A stretch of DNA of 40,208 nt, from NCBI GenBank assembly GCA_003157775.1, contig PMKP01000359.1, positions 7,404-47,611 of the forward strand. Direction: 5' to 3'. Of the stretch, positions 1-9,859 are shown in pieces. The notes under the pieces are model-generated. The model was given only the letters and a program-made list of their open reading frames with translations, made no database searches and was not told the DNA's origin. Source of the DNA: Myxococcales bacterium (GTDB lineage: Bacteria > Myxococcota_A > Polyangia > Fen-1088). The first letter of the stretch is position 1, and every line of letters begins with the position of its first letter. A program made the translations under genes and the position numbers.

Positions 1-1
1 G

Positions 2-844
2 CTTTGGTGCATGCTCGCCGCGGTCAGTGCGCGCACCTGGCGCGGGGTGCTGGTGACCGCTCTGCTGGTGGGGATTGCGGTCTCAGTCAAGTGGAGCGGC
101 GTCTTCATTGTCATTCCGGCCGTCGTGACCATGCTCTTGCTTGGCCGCGTGCGGTTCTGGTCTCTACTTATCTTCGCGGTGGTTCCCGTGGTGCAGACTG
201 CGGTTTGGCTGCTGGCGCTCCGGCTTTCCCACGAGCCCACTGACCTGGTGTCCCTGTGGCGTCTAGTCAAGGAGTTGGTGCTCCATCACGTCGAAATGAA
301 CCGCTCATCCAATCCGCTCAACTCGTCTTGGTACACCTGGCCGATTTTCTACCGCCCGGTGATTATCAAGAGCACCACGCACGGGGTATTTCGATACTAC
401 TCCTCCACCGTTGGCAACCCAGTCTTCTGGATTGCGGCTGACCTGTTTCTGGTGTGGTCGCTTATCCAGCTTGTCGCGCGCGCCACGGCCGGGGGCGGAG
501 GCATTCGCGCTCGCCTGGCAAGGCTGAAAGATTTTCTCGTGGGCAAGCCGGTGGGCAAGCCGATCCTGCTGACGCTGCTGGGATGGGCTGCGCTGCTTGC
601 TCCCTGGACGATTATTCGGAACAAGTTCTCGTTCACCCACTACTATCTGCCGTCCTATGGGTTTGCCTTGCTCATGCTGGGGGGGCTGGTGGCTTACTTT
701 GAGCGCAAGCGGCCGAGGACGGTGTTGGTATTTGTCGGCTTGGCGCTGCTGGTGGCCATCTGTCTCGCGCCGGTCTGGGGCGAATTCTCGCTAAGAGAGC
801 ACACGGCGAGTCGCCTTCTGTTCCCGCCCACCTGGCGCCCGTAG
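2..844 (+). CDS. Phospholipid-carrier-dependent glycosyltransferase / PMT-family mannosyltransferase, C-terminal part (5' end lies outside the window)
   Basis: Open frame runs to the window edge; hydrophobic segments; PMT-like motifs SVKWSG, WPIFYRPV, GNPVFW and FTHYYLPSYGF. Confidence 0.7.
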   Translation, partial: LWCMLAAVSARTWRGVLVTALLVGIAVSVKWSGVFIVIPAVVTMLLLGRVRFWSLLIFAVVPVVQTAVWLLALRLSHEPTDLVSLWRLVKELVLHHVEMNRSSNPLNSSWYTWPIFYRPVIIKSTTHGVFRYYSSTVGNPVFWIAADLFLVWSLIQLVARATAGGGGIRARLARLKDFLVGKPVGKPILLTLLGWAALLAPWTIIRNKFSFTHYYLPSYGFALLMLGGLVAYFERKRPRTVLVFVGLALLVAICLAPVWGEFSLREHTASRLLFPPTWRP

Positions 845-852
845 CAGCAATC

Positions 853-2412
853 CTAGTTCTTGCGCAGGTAGAGGCTCATCGAACCGAAGCGCAGTGGGGA
901 CGCGTAGTGCTCAGATACAAGAGCCGCCAATCGGGGATAGTGGGCAATTTCAAAGTTGGGAACGGTTCCGTCAACGACAAGCTTGGGCGGGGCGCTGTCC
1001 AAGTCCTTCCAGAAGAGCCGCCAGGCTTCGGGGCGTTCCAGCGGGCGATTCATCTCTGGAGTCGCGCTGGCATGAACGTGCGCGGTTCCATAAATCCTGC
1101 CGGTCATGGGGTTGTTGTTCAAGAACCGCGTGGCAAAGACCCGACCACTGCGAAACGGAAGCATGGGTGAGCCCGCCCAAAGAAGAATCTCGTCTTGCGG
1201 GGTGGTGTTTCGGTGCACGTACTCGACCGCCCGATCGACGGCATCCTGGTCATCATTTCGGCGTGCCAGCAGCACGGAATTGGTCACGGCAAAACCGAGA
1301 CACCAGAGCACCACCAGAGCCGGCAGGGCACGACGGAGGATGCGCAGGCGGTCGGCCGGCACGCGGGTCAGGCCCCAGGCGCCCAGCAGGCAAACAAAGG
1401 GTGCGACTTGCAGGAAGTAGTGACCGTAGAAACGGCCGCCAATTTGATAACCGACTAGGGCGCCGGCAAGCAAGACTAGCAGGAACCGGAGCCGGTTTTT
1501 CTCCTCGGCAGCGCTATCGCGCCCTGCTCTCAGGGCAAGCAGGGCGGCGACGATCATGGGTAGCTGACTGAGCACTGTGCCGAAAATGCGCGCGAGGCGT
1601 TTGCCAATTGCCACGCGGGCGCTTCCCAATTTCACGTAGAAAAGGTTGTCCGCCACGGTCCACAGCCAGAGATCGCCAAGCGCTCCATGGGCCGAGAAAT
1701 ACGCGACCGTGAGCAGGTAGGGAATCACGAAGCCGACTCCGAGAAGCAAGAGGCCAAGCAGGGCGCGCGGGGAGAAACGTAGCGAAATGGCGAGATAGAG
1801 CGCGATGCCGCCCAGGATGCAGACGGCGTGCGTCCGATACAAGCTGGCGACCGCGAGGAGAAGGCCCGCAGCGAACAGCGCCCCCGGGGACAGGCGAAGC
1901 CGCTCCCGGGCGAGGACCCAGAGCCCCGCGAGGGTAAACAGATTCGCATAGGTTTCGGTGTTGGTCGCGATCGAGTCCTGGTAGACCCCGCTGAGAATGG
2001 AGCCGGTGAACAAGAATGCGGCCAGCACGCCGGCCTGTTGGCCGAGGAGGTGGGTTCCGATGGAAAACATCAGCAGGATGGACGCGAAGTCCACCGCGAT
2101 AGTCAGCAGCTTGACCGCGACCATATGGCCCGCACCGAACAGGCTGAACATCGCCGCGAAAGTGGCGTAGATGAGAGGAGGCTTGTTGTCCGCGGCCTCC
2201 GCATAGAGGACATGGCCGGCATTCATTTTCTGGGCGATGAGGGCGTAGGTGGTGTCGTCGCTGAGGAAGGTCCGCAAGAACACCGGCAGGGAACAAAGCA
2301 CAACTGCAAGCAGGCATCCCACTAGCACACGACGTGGCGCCTGCGCAGACCAGGAGCCGGGTTGGGCCGATGCTGCGTTGGTGCCCAGCAAGCTTTTCGC
2401 CAGTTGAAACAT
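853..2412 (-). CDS. Glycosyltransferase family 39-like integral membrane protein
   Basis: 519 aa, multiple TM segments, N-terminal DDTTYALIAQKM...NKPPLIY motif typical of ArnT/PMT_2-like proteins. Confidence 0.75.
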   Translation of the reverse strand: MFQLAKSLLGTNAASAQPGSWSAQAPRRVLVGCLLAVVLCSLPVFLRTFLSDDTTYALIAQKMNAGHVLYAEAADNKPPLIYATFAAMFSLFGAGHMVAVKLLTIAVDFASILLMFSIGTHLLGQQAGVLAAFLFTGSILSGVYQDSIATNTETYANLFTLAGLWVLARERLRLSPGALFAAGLLLAVASLYRTHAVCILGGIALYLAISLRFSPRALLGLLLLGVGFVIPYLLTVAYFSAHGALGDLWLWTVADNLFYVKLGSARVAIGKRLARIFGTVLSQLPMIVAALLALRAGRDSAAEEKNRLRFLLVLLAGALVGYQIGGRFYGHYFLQVAPFVCLLGAWGLTRVPADRLRILRRALPALVVLWCLGFAVTNSVLLARRNDDQDAVDRAVEYVHRNTTPQDEILLWAGSPMLPFRSGRVFATRFLNNNPMTGRIYGTAHVHASATPEMNRPLERPEAWRLFWKDLDSAPPKLVVDGTVPNFEIAHYPRLAALVSEHYASPLRFGSMSLYLRKN

Positions 2413-2462
2413 CCGTCCAGACCGCCAGGTAGCCTAGCCCATCCCGACGGCGGCAAGCAATG

Positions 2463-3506
2463 TCATCGGTCAGACGCGAGGCTGCGGAGGATTTGCAGAT
2501 AGCGCGGCAGCACGGCCGCGATGGAGTACGCCGCCTGTACCCGCTGGCGCGCGCGGCCGCCCACCTGGGCGCGCAGCTCGGGATCCTTGATGAGGCGCAC
2601 GAGCTGCTCCTCCCAGTCAGCCTCGGTGTGAGGCAGGAAACCGTCGCTGCCGTCGGTGACCACCTCGCAGTTGGCCCCCACCGGCGAGGCCAGAGCAGGC
2701 CGGGCAAGGGCCATATACTGAATTAGCTTGAAGGCGCACTTGCCCCGCTCGTGCGGGCCGTCGGGCAGCGGCATCACGCCTACGTCAAGTCGAGCCAGAT
2801 CCTCGATCTCACTTTCGAGGCGCCAGGGCACGAACTCGGGCTGCAGGTCAGCTAGCTCCGAGGGTGGCCGCCGGTCGGAGATGACCAGGAAGCGGGCGCC
2901 GGTGCGGCGCAGGGCGCGTGCGATGGGCTTGCAGGCCAAGGCCAGGTGCCGATAGTTGCACGACATCCCGGTCCAGCCCACGACGACCTGGCGGTCGCGG
3001 GTTTTTCGGGCTGGCGGCACGGACCAGCGATCGGTGTCCACCGCGGTGGGGACGATAGTGGTCTTCTCCGGCGCTTCCGCGGTTTCGGCGAGAAAGCGGT
3101 TGCCCGCCACCACGTGGTCCACTAGCGCGACGGTGCGGCGCAACTTTTCGCGCCCACCCCAGTTGAGGTAGATGGCGTCGTCGAAATCGAACACTGACTT
3201 GCGCCCGCGCGCCGCTAGCTTTTCCAGAAACACCGTGGGTAGCTCGATCATGGGGCGCTGGAAGAACACGACATCGCTCGGCCGCAGATTGCGAAGCTGC
3301 GCCAGCCGGACCAGGACGACAAAGGGCACCAGAGGCCGGCGCCACGGGCCGACGGGGAAGCCAGGCAGCCAGTCGCCGTACACGCTGGGCACCGGGATGC
3401 GCAGGGCGCAATCCAGGCCCGTCGCGCCGAGCGCCCGCGCCACCGCCATCCCCCGGAATCGCGCCGCCGGGACGCGCTGGCCTTGCAGAAAAAAAACGAC
3501 TCGCAT
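2463..3506 (-). CDS. Glycosyltransferase family 4-like protein
   Basis: Start chosen at MRVVFFLQGQR; GT-B features (VVGWTGMSCNYRHL, DVGVMPLPDGPHERGKCAFKLIQYMALARPALASPVGAN). Confidence 0.8.
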   Translation of the reverse strand: MRVVFFLQGQRVPAARFRGMAVARALGATGLDCALRIPVPSVYGDWLPGFPVGPWRRPLVPFVVLVRLAQLRNLRPSDVVFFQRPMIELPTVFLEKLAARGRKSVFDFDDAIYLNWGGREKLRRTVALVDHVVAGNRFLAETAEAPEKTTIVPTAVDTDRWSVPPARKTRDRQVVVGWTGMSCNYRHLALACKPIARALRRTGARFLVISDRRPPSELADLQPEFVPWRLESEIEDLARLDVGVMPLPDGPHERGKCAFKLIQYMALARPALASPVGANCEVVTDGSDGFLPHTEADWEEQLVRLIKDPELRAQVGGRARQRVQAAYSIAAVLPRYLQILRSLASDR

Positions 3507-3555
3507 CGCGTACGATCTTGATCGTCTCTGGCTAATGGCGCAATCATGGATAACC

Positions 3556-5025
3556 ATGAAATACTTGCTGAAGCTAGCCCTATTTATGACCTTCTGCCTG
3601 GGCGCTGCGGCGGGTGCTCCGGAGCGCGGGGCGTTGGCGCAGGAGCAGACCGCTGCAGACCCCGAACTGCAGGCAGCCAAGGCCCAATTCGAGGAGGCCC
3701 AGATCCTCTACTTGCGGGAGCAGTGGGACGACGCTGCGGCCAAGTTCCTGTCGGCCTACGAGAGAAAGCCGTTCAGCTCGTTTCTCTTCAACGCCGCGGT
3801 TGCGTTCGAGAAGGCCCAAAAACTGGACCGCGCCGTCGATCTCTTCCAACGCTATCTCGACAAGGATCCGCAAGCCCGCGATGCCGCCGAGGTCAAAACG
3901 CGCATCGAAAGCCTGAAGGCGCTGCTTGCGCCACCGCCTCCGGTAGCGCAAAAGACCGAGAACGCGCCTGCGCCTGCGGCGGTACTGCCCACTATCGGCC
4001 CCAAGGGTTTGGTGATCATCGAGTCCAAGCCGACCGGCGCCACTATCTACCTCAATGACAAGTCCAAAGGGACGTTCGCCACCACCCCGTGGCAGGGCTC
4101 GCTGGAGCCGAAGCCGGTGAAGTTGCTCTTTGAAGCCAAGGGGTTCAAGCCGGAAGAGCGAGAGATCAGCCCACGCACCGACAAAGTGGTAGAGCTCTAC
4201 ATCGCGCTATCCGAACAGCACTTCCTGGGGTGGATCGAGGTCATCGCCAACGTGCCCGGCGCCGACGTGTTCATCGATCGACAGGACATCGGCGCCATCG
4301 GCAAGACGCCATACACGGGACACCTGAAGCCGGGCAAGCACACCGTGTGGGTAGCGAGGTCTGGGTACCAGACCGGTCAGAAGGAGATCGTCGTCGAGCC
4401 GGGTACCGCAACCACGCACACGATTACGCTTGAGACCGTCGAGTACGCCGTGCTCAAGGCGGGTGGCGTGGATAGTCAAGGCGCGCGTCTCATGGTGGAT
4501 GGAACTGTGGCCTGCGCCATGCCCTGCGAGCATCAGCTCAAGCCGGGCGAACATCAGATTGTCGTTCAGAAGGAAGGGATGGAGGCATACAAGGACAAGC
4601 TAGTGGTCGGCCGCGCGGATGAGACGATGCTGGATCTGAAGTTTTCGCCCAAGCCCCCCAGGATGAAGGCATGGACCTATGCCGTCCTCTCGGCCTTGTC
4701 GTTCGGCGGCGGCATCTACTTGGGCGTGAAGGGCGGCGAAATCAAGGACCAGATCGACAGCGACGTAGCGAACCCTGCCAAGCTCACCAACAGCAACGAT
4801 TCGCGCCGGAACACCGGGAAGTGGTACTACATTGGCGCCGACATGGCGCTCGGAGTGGGGGCGCTGACCGGGCTGTTGTCGCTGTGGAATTTCCTCGAAT
4901 CGGGGCCACCCAGCACGGCCAACGTCAAGAAGGTCAACCTGGCCGGGCCCGAGCCGAAACAGGTAAGCCTGGTGCCCTTCGGATTGCCAGGCGGCGCTGG
5001 GCTTTCTGCCACGGGGAGGTTCTAA
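3556..5025 (+). CDS. Secreted/anchored PEGA-domain protein with N-terminal TPR-like segment and C-terminal TM
   Basis: Start at MKYLLKLALFMTFCLGAAAG signal peptide; TPR-like AQILYLREQWDDAAAKFLSAY; repeated PEGA units (IIESKPTGATIYLNDKSKGTFATTPWQG; VIANVPGADVFIDRQDIGAIGKTPYTGHLKPGKH). Confidence 0.8.
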   Translation: MKYLLKLALFMTFCLGAAAGAPERGALAQEQTAADPELQAAKAQFEEAQILYLREQWDDAAAKFLSAYERKPFSSFLFNAAVAFEKAQKLDRAVDLFQRYLDKDPQARDAAEVKTRIESLKALLAPPPPVAQKTENAPAPAAVLPTIGPKGLVIIESKPTGATIYLNDKSKGTFATTPWQGSLEPKPVKLLFEAKGFKPEEREISPRTDKVVELYIALSEQHFLGWIEVIANVPGADVFIDRQDIGAIGKTPYTGHLKPGKHTVWVARSGYQTGQKEIVVEPGTATTHTITLETVEYAVLKAGGVDSQGARLMVDGTVACAMPCEHQLKPGEHQIVVQKEGMEAYKDKLVVGRADETMLDLKFSPKPPRMKAWTYAVLSALSFGGGIYLGVKGGEIKDQIDSDVANPAKLTNSNDSRRNTGKWYYIGADMALGVGALTGLLSLWNFLESGPPSTANVKKVNLAGPEPKQVSLVPFGLPGGAGLSATGRF

Positions 5026-5026
5026 G

Positions 5027-6430
5027 ATGCGACGGACAATGCTTGCGTCCTCTGTCCTGGCGCTCGCGGGCGGTTGCATGCCCGGCGATTTCGGTGCCGC
5101 ACTCGACAAGGCACCGGTGCAGGTCATGGGCGCGCCCGACGGCTTCGGGTCTAGCGCGGACCTCACTCTTTTGCCCCTGCCCCCACCTGCGGACCCCAAC
5201 CGACCCAACCTGGCGGCACGTCTGCTCTTCGCGGGAACCGACGCTGCAAGCGTGGCCCTGGCGGATTTTGACGGCGATGGTAAGCCCCAGGTTCAGGCTG
5301 TGAGCGGCGACAAGTTCGACACCCTCCTGGGCCTGGATCCCAGCCAGCCCGGACAGGGCATCTCCAGCGCGGCCCGGCTGATCGGTTCGACCGCAGTAGG
5401 CAGTGCCGCGGCCGAAATCATTGTGCTCGGCATGCCGAATCTCGGCTCCTCACTCGGGCAAGGGACGGTTGCGTTCCTCACGCTGGGCGTGGATGCCAGC
5501 GGTAACGCGGACTTCGAGAGTGCCGGCAACCTGCGATACGGATTGTCCACTGAAAGCCAGTTTGGCTTGGTAGTTGCTAGCGGGCGAGTGACCCAGGCTG
5601 CAGCCGATGAGGCGATTGTGGTGTCCGACAGTGGGGTTCACGTGCTGGGCTTCCCCACCGGCGACGTGGTTTCGAATGCCAGTTGCGCTCTCGTCACGCC
5701 GGGGCCCCAGAATATCTACCGGTCGCTCGCGGTTGGGAATTTTCTGCTTGACTCCGACGGCGGCACTAGACAGGAAATCGCCGTCGGACTGGCAAACACC
5801 GGAGGGACCGCACCCGGACGCGTGGTCATCCTCCAGTACAACGCGGGCGCCGTCGGGCTGTCTTGCCCGATCGAGCTATCGGTTCCCGGCGGCAATTCGC
5901 CTGGATTCGGCACGGCGCTGGCGGTGGTGCCGCACCTGAACGGGGATGGCATGGCCGATCTGGTTGTTGGCGCGCCGCCTGATCATGCATATCTTTTCCA
6001 CAGCCCCCTCAACGGCACCACGTTGACCAACACGTTCACCCGTAGCGACCCCAGCTTGCAGTTCGGACAGCGGCTGGCGCTGGTTCACATCGAGGCCGAC
6101 GGCACGCAGCAGGGGATTGCAATCACCGCCTTGCAGGCCAACCTGGGCAGCACCAAGAACGCCGAGCAGGTGCTTGTGTACAAGCTCAATGGCGACGGCA
6201 TAACCCCGGTCGCCGTCGTCGACGACAGTGCCCTGACTGTCACTGGCAACACGGACTTCGGCCTGGCCGAACTGGAGTTCAACAGCAGCCTCGCCTGCGC
6301 CAAGGGCCAGGTCGCGCGCGTCCTGGTGGCGGGCGCCGACGCGGGCATTTTCACGTTCTTCCGCTTGGCAGGCCCGGTTGCCCCGACGACGGTCCTCGCG
6401 CCTGACCCGCGCTGCTTCGCCCAGAAATGA
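5027..6430 (+). CDS. FG-GAP/VCBS-repeat lipoprotein
   Basis: Lipobox-like LALAGGC near N-terminus; repeats such as VALADFDGDGKPQV and PHLNGDGMADLVVGAPP; starts 1 nt after the preceding stop. Confidence 0.75.
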   Translation: MRRTMLASSVLALAGGCMPGDFGAALDKAPVQVMGAPDGFGSSADLTLLPLPPPADPNRPNLAARLLFAGTDAASVALADFDGDGKPQVQAVSGDKFDTLLGLDPSQPGQGISSAARLIGSTAVGSAAAEIIVLGMPNLGSSLGQGTVAFLTLGVDASGNADFESAGNLRYGLSTESQFGLVVASGRVTQAAADEAIVVSDSGVHVLGFPTGDVVSNASCALVTPGPQNIYRSLAVGNFLLDSDGGTRQEIAVGLANTGGTAPGRVVILQYNAGAVGLSCPIELSVPGGNSPGFGTALAVVPHLNGDGMADLVVGAPPDHAYLFHSPLNGTTLTNTFTRSDPSLQFGQRLALVHIEADGTQQGIAITALQANLGSTKNAEQVLVYKLNGDGITPVAVVDDSALTVTGNTDFGLAELEFNSSLACAKGQVARVLVAGADAGIFTFFRLAGPVAPTTVLAPDPRCFAQK

Positions 6431-6433
6431 GGG

Positions 6434-7405
6434 CTAGACCCAGTCACGATCGCGCGCGGTGGAGACCAGCAACGTTGCCAGCCCCGAAATAAAAGCGGGA
6501 TGGTAGCCCACGGCCCGCGCTCGGGCGAAGCTGATGATCCCTCGCGCCGCGGCCCGCTCGCGGTACAGGATATCGATTTCCTGCAGCGTCTCCAGATGCT
6601 CGCCGGTGAAGGAAACCGGAACCAGGACCACGGCTCGGTGGCCCGCGGCAGCCAGGGCGTCGAGCGCCTCTTCCGTGGTGGGCGCAAGCCAGCGCTGCCG
6701 GCCCACACGGCTTTGAAAGGCGAGTTGCGATCGGCTCTCCAGACCGAGCCGCCGGGTGACCGCGGCCACAGTCGAGCGGACATCGTCAAGATAGGGATCG
6801 CCGCGGCGGATGTAGTCTACCGGGAGGCCATGCGCGGAAAACAGCACCGGGGCCGTCGCACGCTCCAGCTCTGGCAGTTGCCCCAAGGCCTCGGTTATGC
6901 GGTCGCACAGGGCCTCGATGTAGCCTGGGGCAGTGGCGTATCCCTCGACGCGCGCCGTGGCGATGCCTGCTAAGGCGGCTTCAATGGTGCGGAACGCTGA
7001 TCCGCTGGTCGTTCTCGATCGATGGGGATAAAGCGGCAAGAGCAGCGCCCGTGTGATGCCGTCGGCTCGCATGGCCGCTGCAGTTTCGGCGGGAAAGGGG
7101 TGCCAGTAGCTCATGGCCAGGTACGGCTGAGCCGCTACGCCCGCCGCGGCCATGGCTCTGATCACCGCCTGCACCTGAGCCAGTGATTCATCACGGATGG
7201 GTGACCGCCCGCCGATCTGGGCGTACGCGGACCGCGAGAAAGCGGCCCGGCGGTGCGCGATGAGGCGCGCCAACAGCGGCTGCACAGGCCGCGCCCACCA
7301 GCCTAACTGGATGAGGTCGGGATCGGCGAACAGGTTGCGCAAGAACGGCTCCACCGCCGCCAGCGAATCCGGGCCTCCCAGGTTGAGGGCAACGACGCCA
7401 AGCAC
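6434..7405 (-). CDS. hemH: Ferrochelatase
   Basis: MLGVVALNLGGPDSLAAVEPFLRNLFADPDLIQL, LFSAHGLPVDYI and PVSFTGEHLETLQEID motifs. Confidence 0.93.
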   Translation of the reverse strand: MLGVVALNLGGPDSLAAVEPFLRNLFADPDLIQLGWWARPVQPLLARLIAHRRAAFSRSAYAQIGGRSPIRDESLAQVQAVIRAMAAAGVAAQPYLAMSYWHPFPAETAAAMRADGITRALLLPLYPHRSRTTSGSAFRTIEAALAGIATARVEGYATAPGYIEALCDRITEALGQLPELERATAPVLFSAHGLPVDYIRRGDPYLDDVRSTVAAVTRRLGLESRSQLAFQSRVGRQRWLAPTTEEALDALAAAGHRAVVLVPVSFTGEHLETLQEIDILYRERAAARGIISFARARAVGYHPAFISGLATLLVSTARDRDWV

Positions 7406-7422
7406 CTTTTCATCCTGTGCGT

Positions 7423-8445
7423 CTACTCGCCCCGCACGGCGCGGACCAGGGCTTCGACATTCTCGACGGGGGTGTCCGGATAGATACCGTGCCCCAGGTT
7501 GAAGATGTGACCGCGGCCTGCCCCGCGGCGGACCACGTCGGCGGCCTGGCGTGCAATCCGCTCAACCGGGCCCAGGAGAACCGCCGGATCGAGGTTGCCT
7601 TGCACGGCCGCATGCGCCGCGCCTCCCAGCGCGAGCCGTGCCCGCGCCTGGTCGAGAGGCAGGCGCCAATCGATCCCGTACACGTCGGCACCCACGCCCG
7701 CGATGCGTTCCAGAATGGTCGTTGCTCCGTTGGGAAAATAGATGACGGGCACGCCGCTCGCCTTGACCGCCGCCACCAGGCTCGCGGTCGGTTCGGCCAC
7801 AAACTCGTCCCATTCCTCGGGAGAGACCACCCCGAGCCACGAGTCGAAGATCTGGATGGCCTGAGCGCCTGCCGCCACCTGAGCCAGGAGATAGGCGCGG
7901 GTGGCACTTTCGATCAGCTCCAAAAGGCGGTGGGCCGTGTCCGGATCCCGATAGAAAAGCTTCTTGGTCTCAACGAAGCGCTGCGAGGTCCTGCCCTCGA
8001 TGGCGTAGGTCGCGGTGGTGAACGGCGCGCCTGCGAATCCAATGAGCGGCGTCTCGCCGAGCTGCGGGCGCAGCAGCCGGATGGCTTCCAGGACGAATGG
8101 CGTGCGTTCCCAAGGATCGAAGGGCGCCAGCCGGGCCAGGTCGGCGGCGCTCCGCACCGGTGGCGCGAGGGTGGGACCGTCTTCGCTGAAGCTAACCGCC
8201 TGCCCCATGGCTTGCAGGGGTATGAGGAGGTCGGAGAACACAATCGCTGCGTCGAAGGCAAAGCGCCGGATGGGCTGCATGGTCACCTCGGCGGCCAGTC
8301 GCGGCGTCTTGCACAGTTCGAGGAAGGTGACGTTCTGGCGGACCTCCCGGTATTCCGGGAGGTAGCGGCCAGCCTGGCGCATCAACCAGAGGGGCGGCCG
8401 CGGCGTGGGTTCGCCGCGGCAGGCATCGAGGAACAAGGAACCCAT
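7423..8445 (-). CDS. hemE: Uroporphyrinogen decarboxylase
   Basis: PPLWLMRQAGRYLPEYREVR, IVFSDLLIPLQAMG, GFAGAPFTTATYAIEG and NLGHGIYPDTP motifs. Confidence 0.96.
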   Translation of the reverse strand: MGSLFLDACRGEPTPRPPLWLMRQAGRYLPEYREVRQNVTFLELCKTPRLAAEVTMQPIRRFAFDAAIVFSDLLIPLQAMGQAVSFSEDGPTLAPPVRSAADLARLAPFDPWERTPFVLEAIRLLRPQLGETPLIGFAGAPFTTATYAIEGRTSQRFVETKKLFYRDPDTAHRLLELIESATRAYLLAQVAAGAQAIQIFDSWLGVVSPEEWDEFVAEPTASLVAAVKASGVPVIYFPNGATTILERIAGVGADVYGIDWRLPLDQARARLALGGAAHAAVQGNLDPAVLLGPVERIARQAADVVRRGAGRGHIFNLGHGIYPDTPVENVEALVRAVRGE

Positions 8446-8495
8446 GGCGCAGTTTTACCACTTGTGCCCAAAAGACCGATGCTAAGTTCCAACCC

Positions 8496-9470
8496 ATGAC
8501 AGAGGCGATCCGCATCCACAACACGGGCGGTCCGGAAGTGATGTCGTGGGAAGCGGTCAGCTTGGCTGCGCCAGGTCCGGGCGAGGCCCTGGTCCGCCAT
8601 CGCTACGTGGGCGTGAACTTCATCGACATCTATCACCGCCGGGGCGTGTACAAACTGCCCCTTCCCAGCGGGCTCGGCAGCGAGGCCGCTGGTGTGGTGG
8701 AGGCGGTTGGCCCAGGGGTCAGCGAGCTGCGGGTGGGAGATCGGGTTGCCTGTGCCACAGGGCCAGTCGGGGCATACGCTGAGGCGCGCGTGCTGCCCGC
8801 CGAGCGCCTAGTGCGCTTGCCCGACGACATCGACGATCGCACCGCTGCTTGCATCATGCTGAAGGGTCTCACGGCTCAGTATCTCTTGTTGCAGACAACG
8901 CGGGTGGAGGCCGGGGACACCATCGTGGTGCACGCCGCGGCTGGCGGGGTAGGGCAGATCGCCTGCCAGTGGGCCAAGCATCTGGGGGCCACCGTGGTAG
9001 GCACGGTGGGCAGCGACGAGAAGGCAGCGTTGGCTCGTGCCAACGGCTGCGACCATGTCATCGTGTACACGCGTGAGGACATCGTCGAGTGCGTGCGCCA
9101 GATCACCGGGGGACACGGGGTGCGCGTGGTCTACGACGGCGTGGGCAAGGATACCTTTGCCGGATCGCTGGATTGTCTGCAGCCGCGCGGCCTCCTGGTC
9201 GCGTTCGGTCAGTCCTCGGGGCTGGTTCCCCCCTTCGATATCACTGCCCTGGGGGTCAAGGGATCGCTGTATCTGACCCGCCCAACCCTGAGCACCTACG
9301 CCGCAACCCCCGAGGCCTTGCGGCGAATGGCCGGAGATCTCTTCCGGGTCGTGCGCTCAGGCGCCGTGCGCATCCAGACGCCGCTGCAGTTTCCCCTGCG
9401 CGAAGCCGCTGCAGCTCATGCTGCCATCGAGGCACGCAGGACAACTGGCTCCGTCGTGCTCGTGGCATAA
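8496..9470 (+). CDS. NADPH:quinone oxidoreductase (MDR/zinc-independent alcohol dehydrogenase family)
   Basis: VGVNFIDIYHRRGVYKLPLPSGLGSEAAGVVEAVG and AAAGGVGQIACQWAKHLGATVVGTVGS. Confidence 0.9.
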   Translation: MTEAIRIHNTGGPEVMSWEAVSLAAPGPGEALVRHRYVGVNFIDIYHRRGVYKLPLPSGLGSEAAGVVEAVGPGVSELRVGDRVACATGPVGAYAEARVLPAERLVRLPDDIDDRTAACIMLKGLTAQYLLLQTTRVEAGDTIVVHAAAGGVGQIACQWAKHLGATVVGTVGSDEKAALARANGCDHVIVYTREDIVECVRQITGGHGVRVVYDGVGKDTFAGSLDCLQPRGLLVAFGQSSGLVPPFDITALGVKGSLYLTRPTLSTYAATPEALRRMAGDLFRVVRSGAVRIQTPLQFPLREAAAAHAAIEARRTTGSVVLVA

Positions 9471-9491
9471 TTCAAGTAACACTTGAATTAT
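9467..9491. terminator. Perfect 11-bp AT-rich inverted repeat with 3-nt loop (candidate terminator or site)
   Basis: ATAATTCAAGT aac ACTTGAATTAT, containing the TAA stop of the upstream CDS; no U-tract follows, so the terminator role is uncertain. Confidence 0.5.
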
Positions 9492-9520
9492 TCGTCATAA
9501 CCAGGTGTATTGCCGAAGGA

Positions 9521-9859
9521 TTATCCTCGTCGGCCGCAGACGCTACACTTGTTGTCGCTGCCTACTACGCCGATGCAAGCCTCGTCAGGGCAGAGCCGTC
9601 GGTTGGGGTTGAAGGCTTCCTCAGCTTCGGCCGCCACTTCCGAACCAGCCTCGTGGTTGGGCTCACCACGCGATTCTGGCTCGGGGGTGGGCAAGGCAGG
9701 CAGGTCCGCGGCTGGTGCCACCCCGGTTCCGCCTGAGCCGAGCGTGCCGCAAACTGTGCACTTCCCGTCAGTCCCTATGAGGCCGATGCAAGAGCCGTCC
9801 GGGCAGAGCCGCCGTCGGCTGGGGTCGAAGGTCGTGTTGCTATCCTGTTTCATCGACAT
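9521..9859 (-). CDS. Small protein with two zinc-ribbon-like repeats
   Basis: From MSMKQDSNTTF: RRLCPDGSCIGLIGTDGKCTVCG and RRLCPDEACIGVVGSDNKCSVCG joined by an acidic/Pro linker; the longer ORF upstream runs antisense through trpB and is rejected. Confidence 0.7.
   Translation of the reverse strand: MSMKQDSNTTFDPSRRRLCPDGSCIGLIGTDGKCTVCGTLGSGGTGVAPAADLPALPTPEPESRGEPNHEAGSEVAAEAEEAFNPNRRLCPDEACIGVVGSDNKCSVCGRRG

Noticed and set aside
1514-2707. 397-aa minus-strand ORF overlapping two glycosyltransferases
   Set aside because: Alternate frame of the GT39 gene, Arg/Pro-rich, typical GC-bias ORF
7417-8499. 360-aa plus-strand ORF
   Set aside because: Antisense to the unmistakable hemE gene; low-complexity GC-driven open frame
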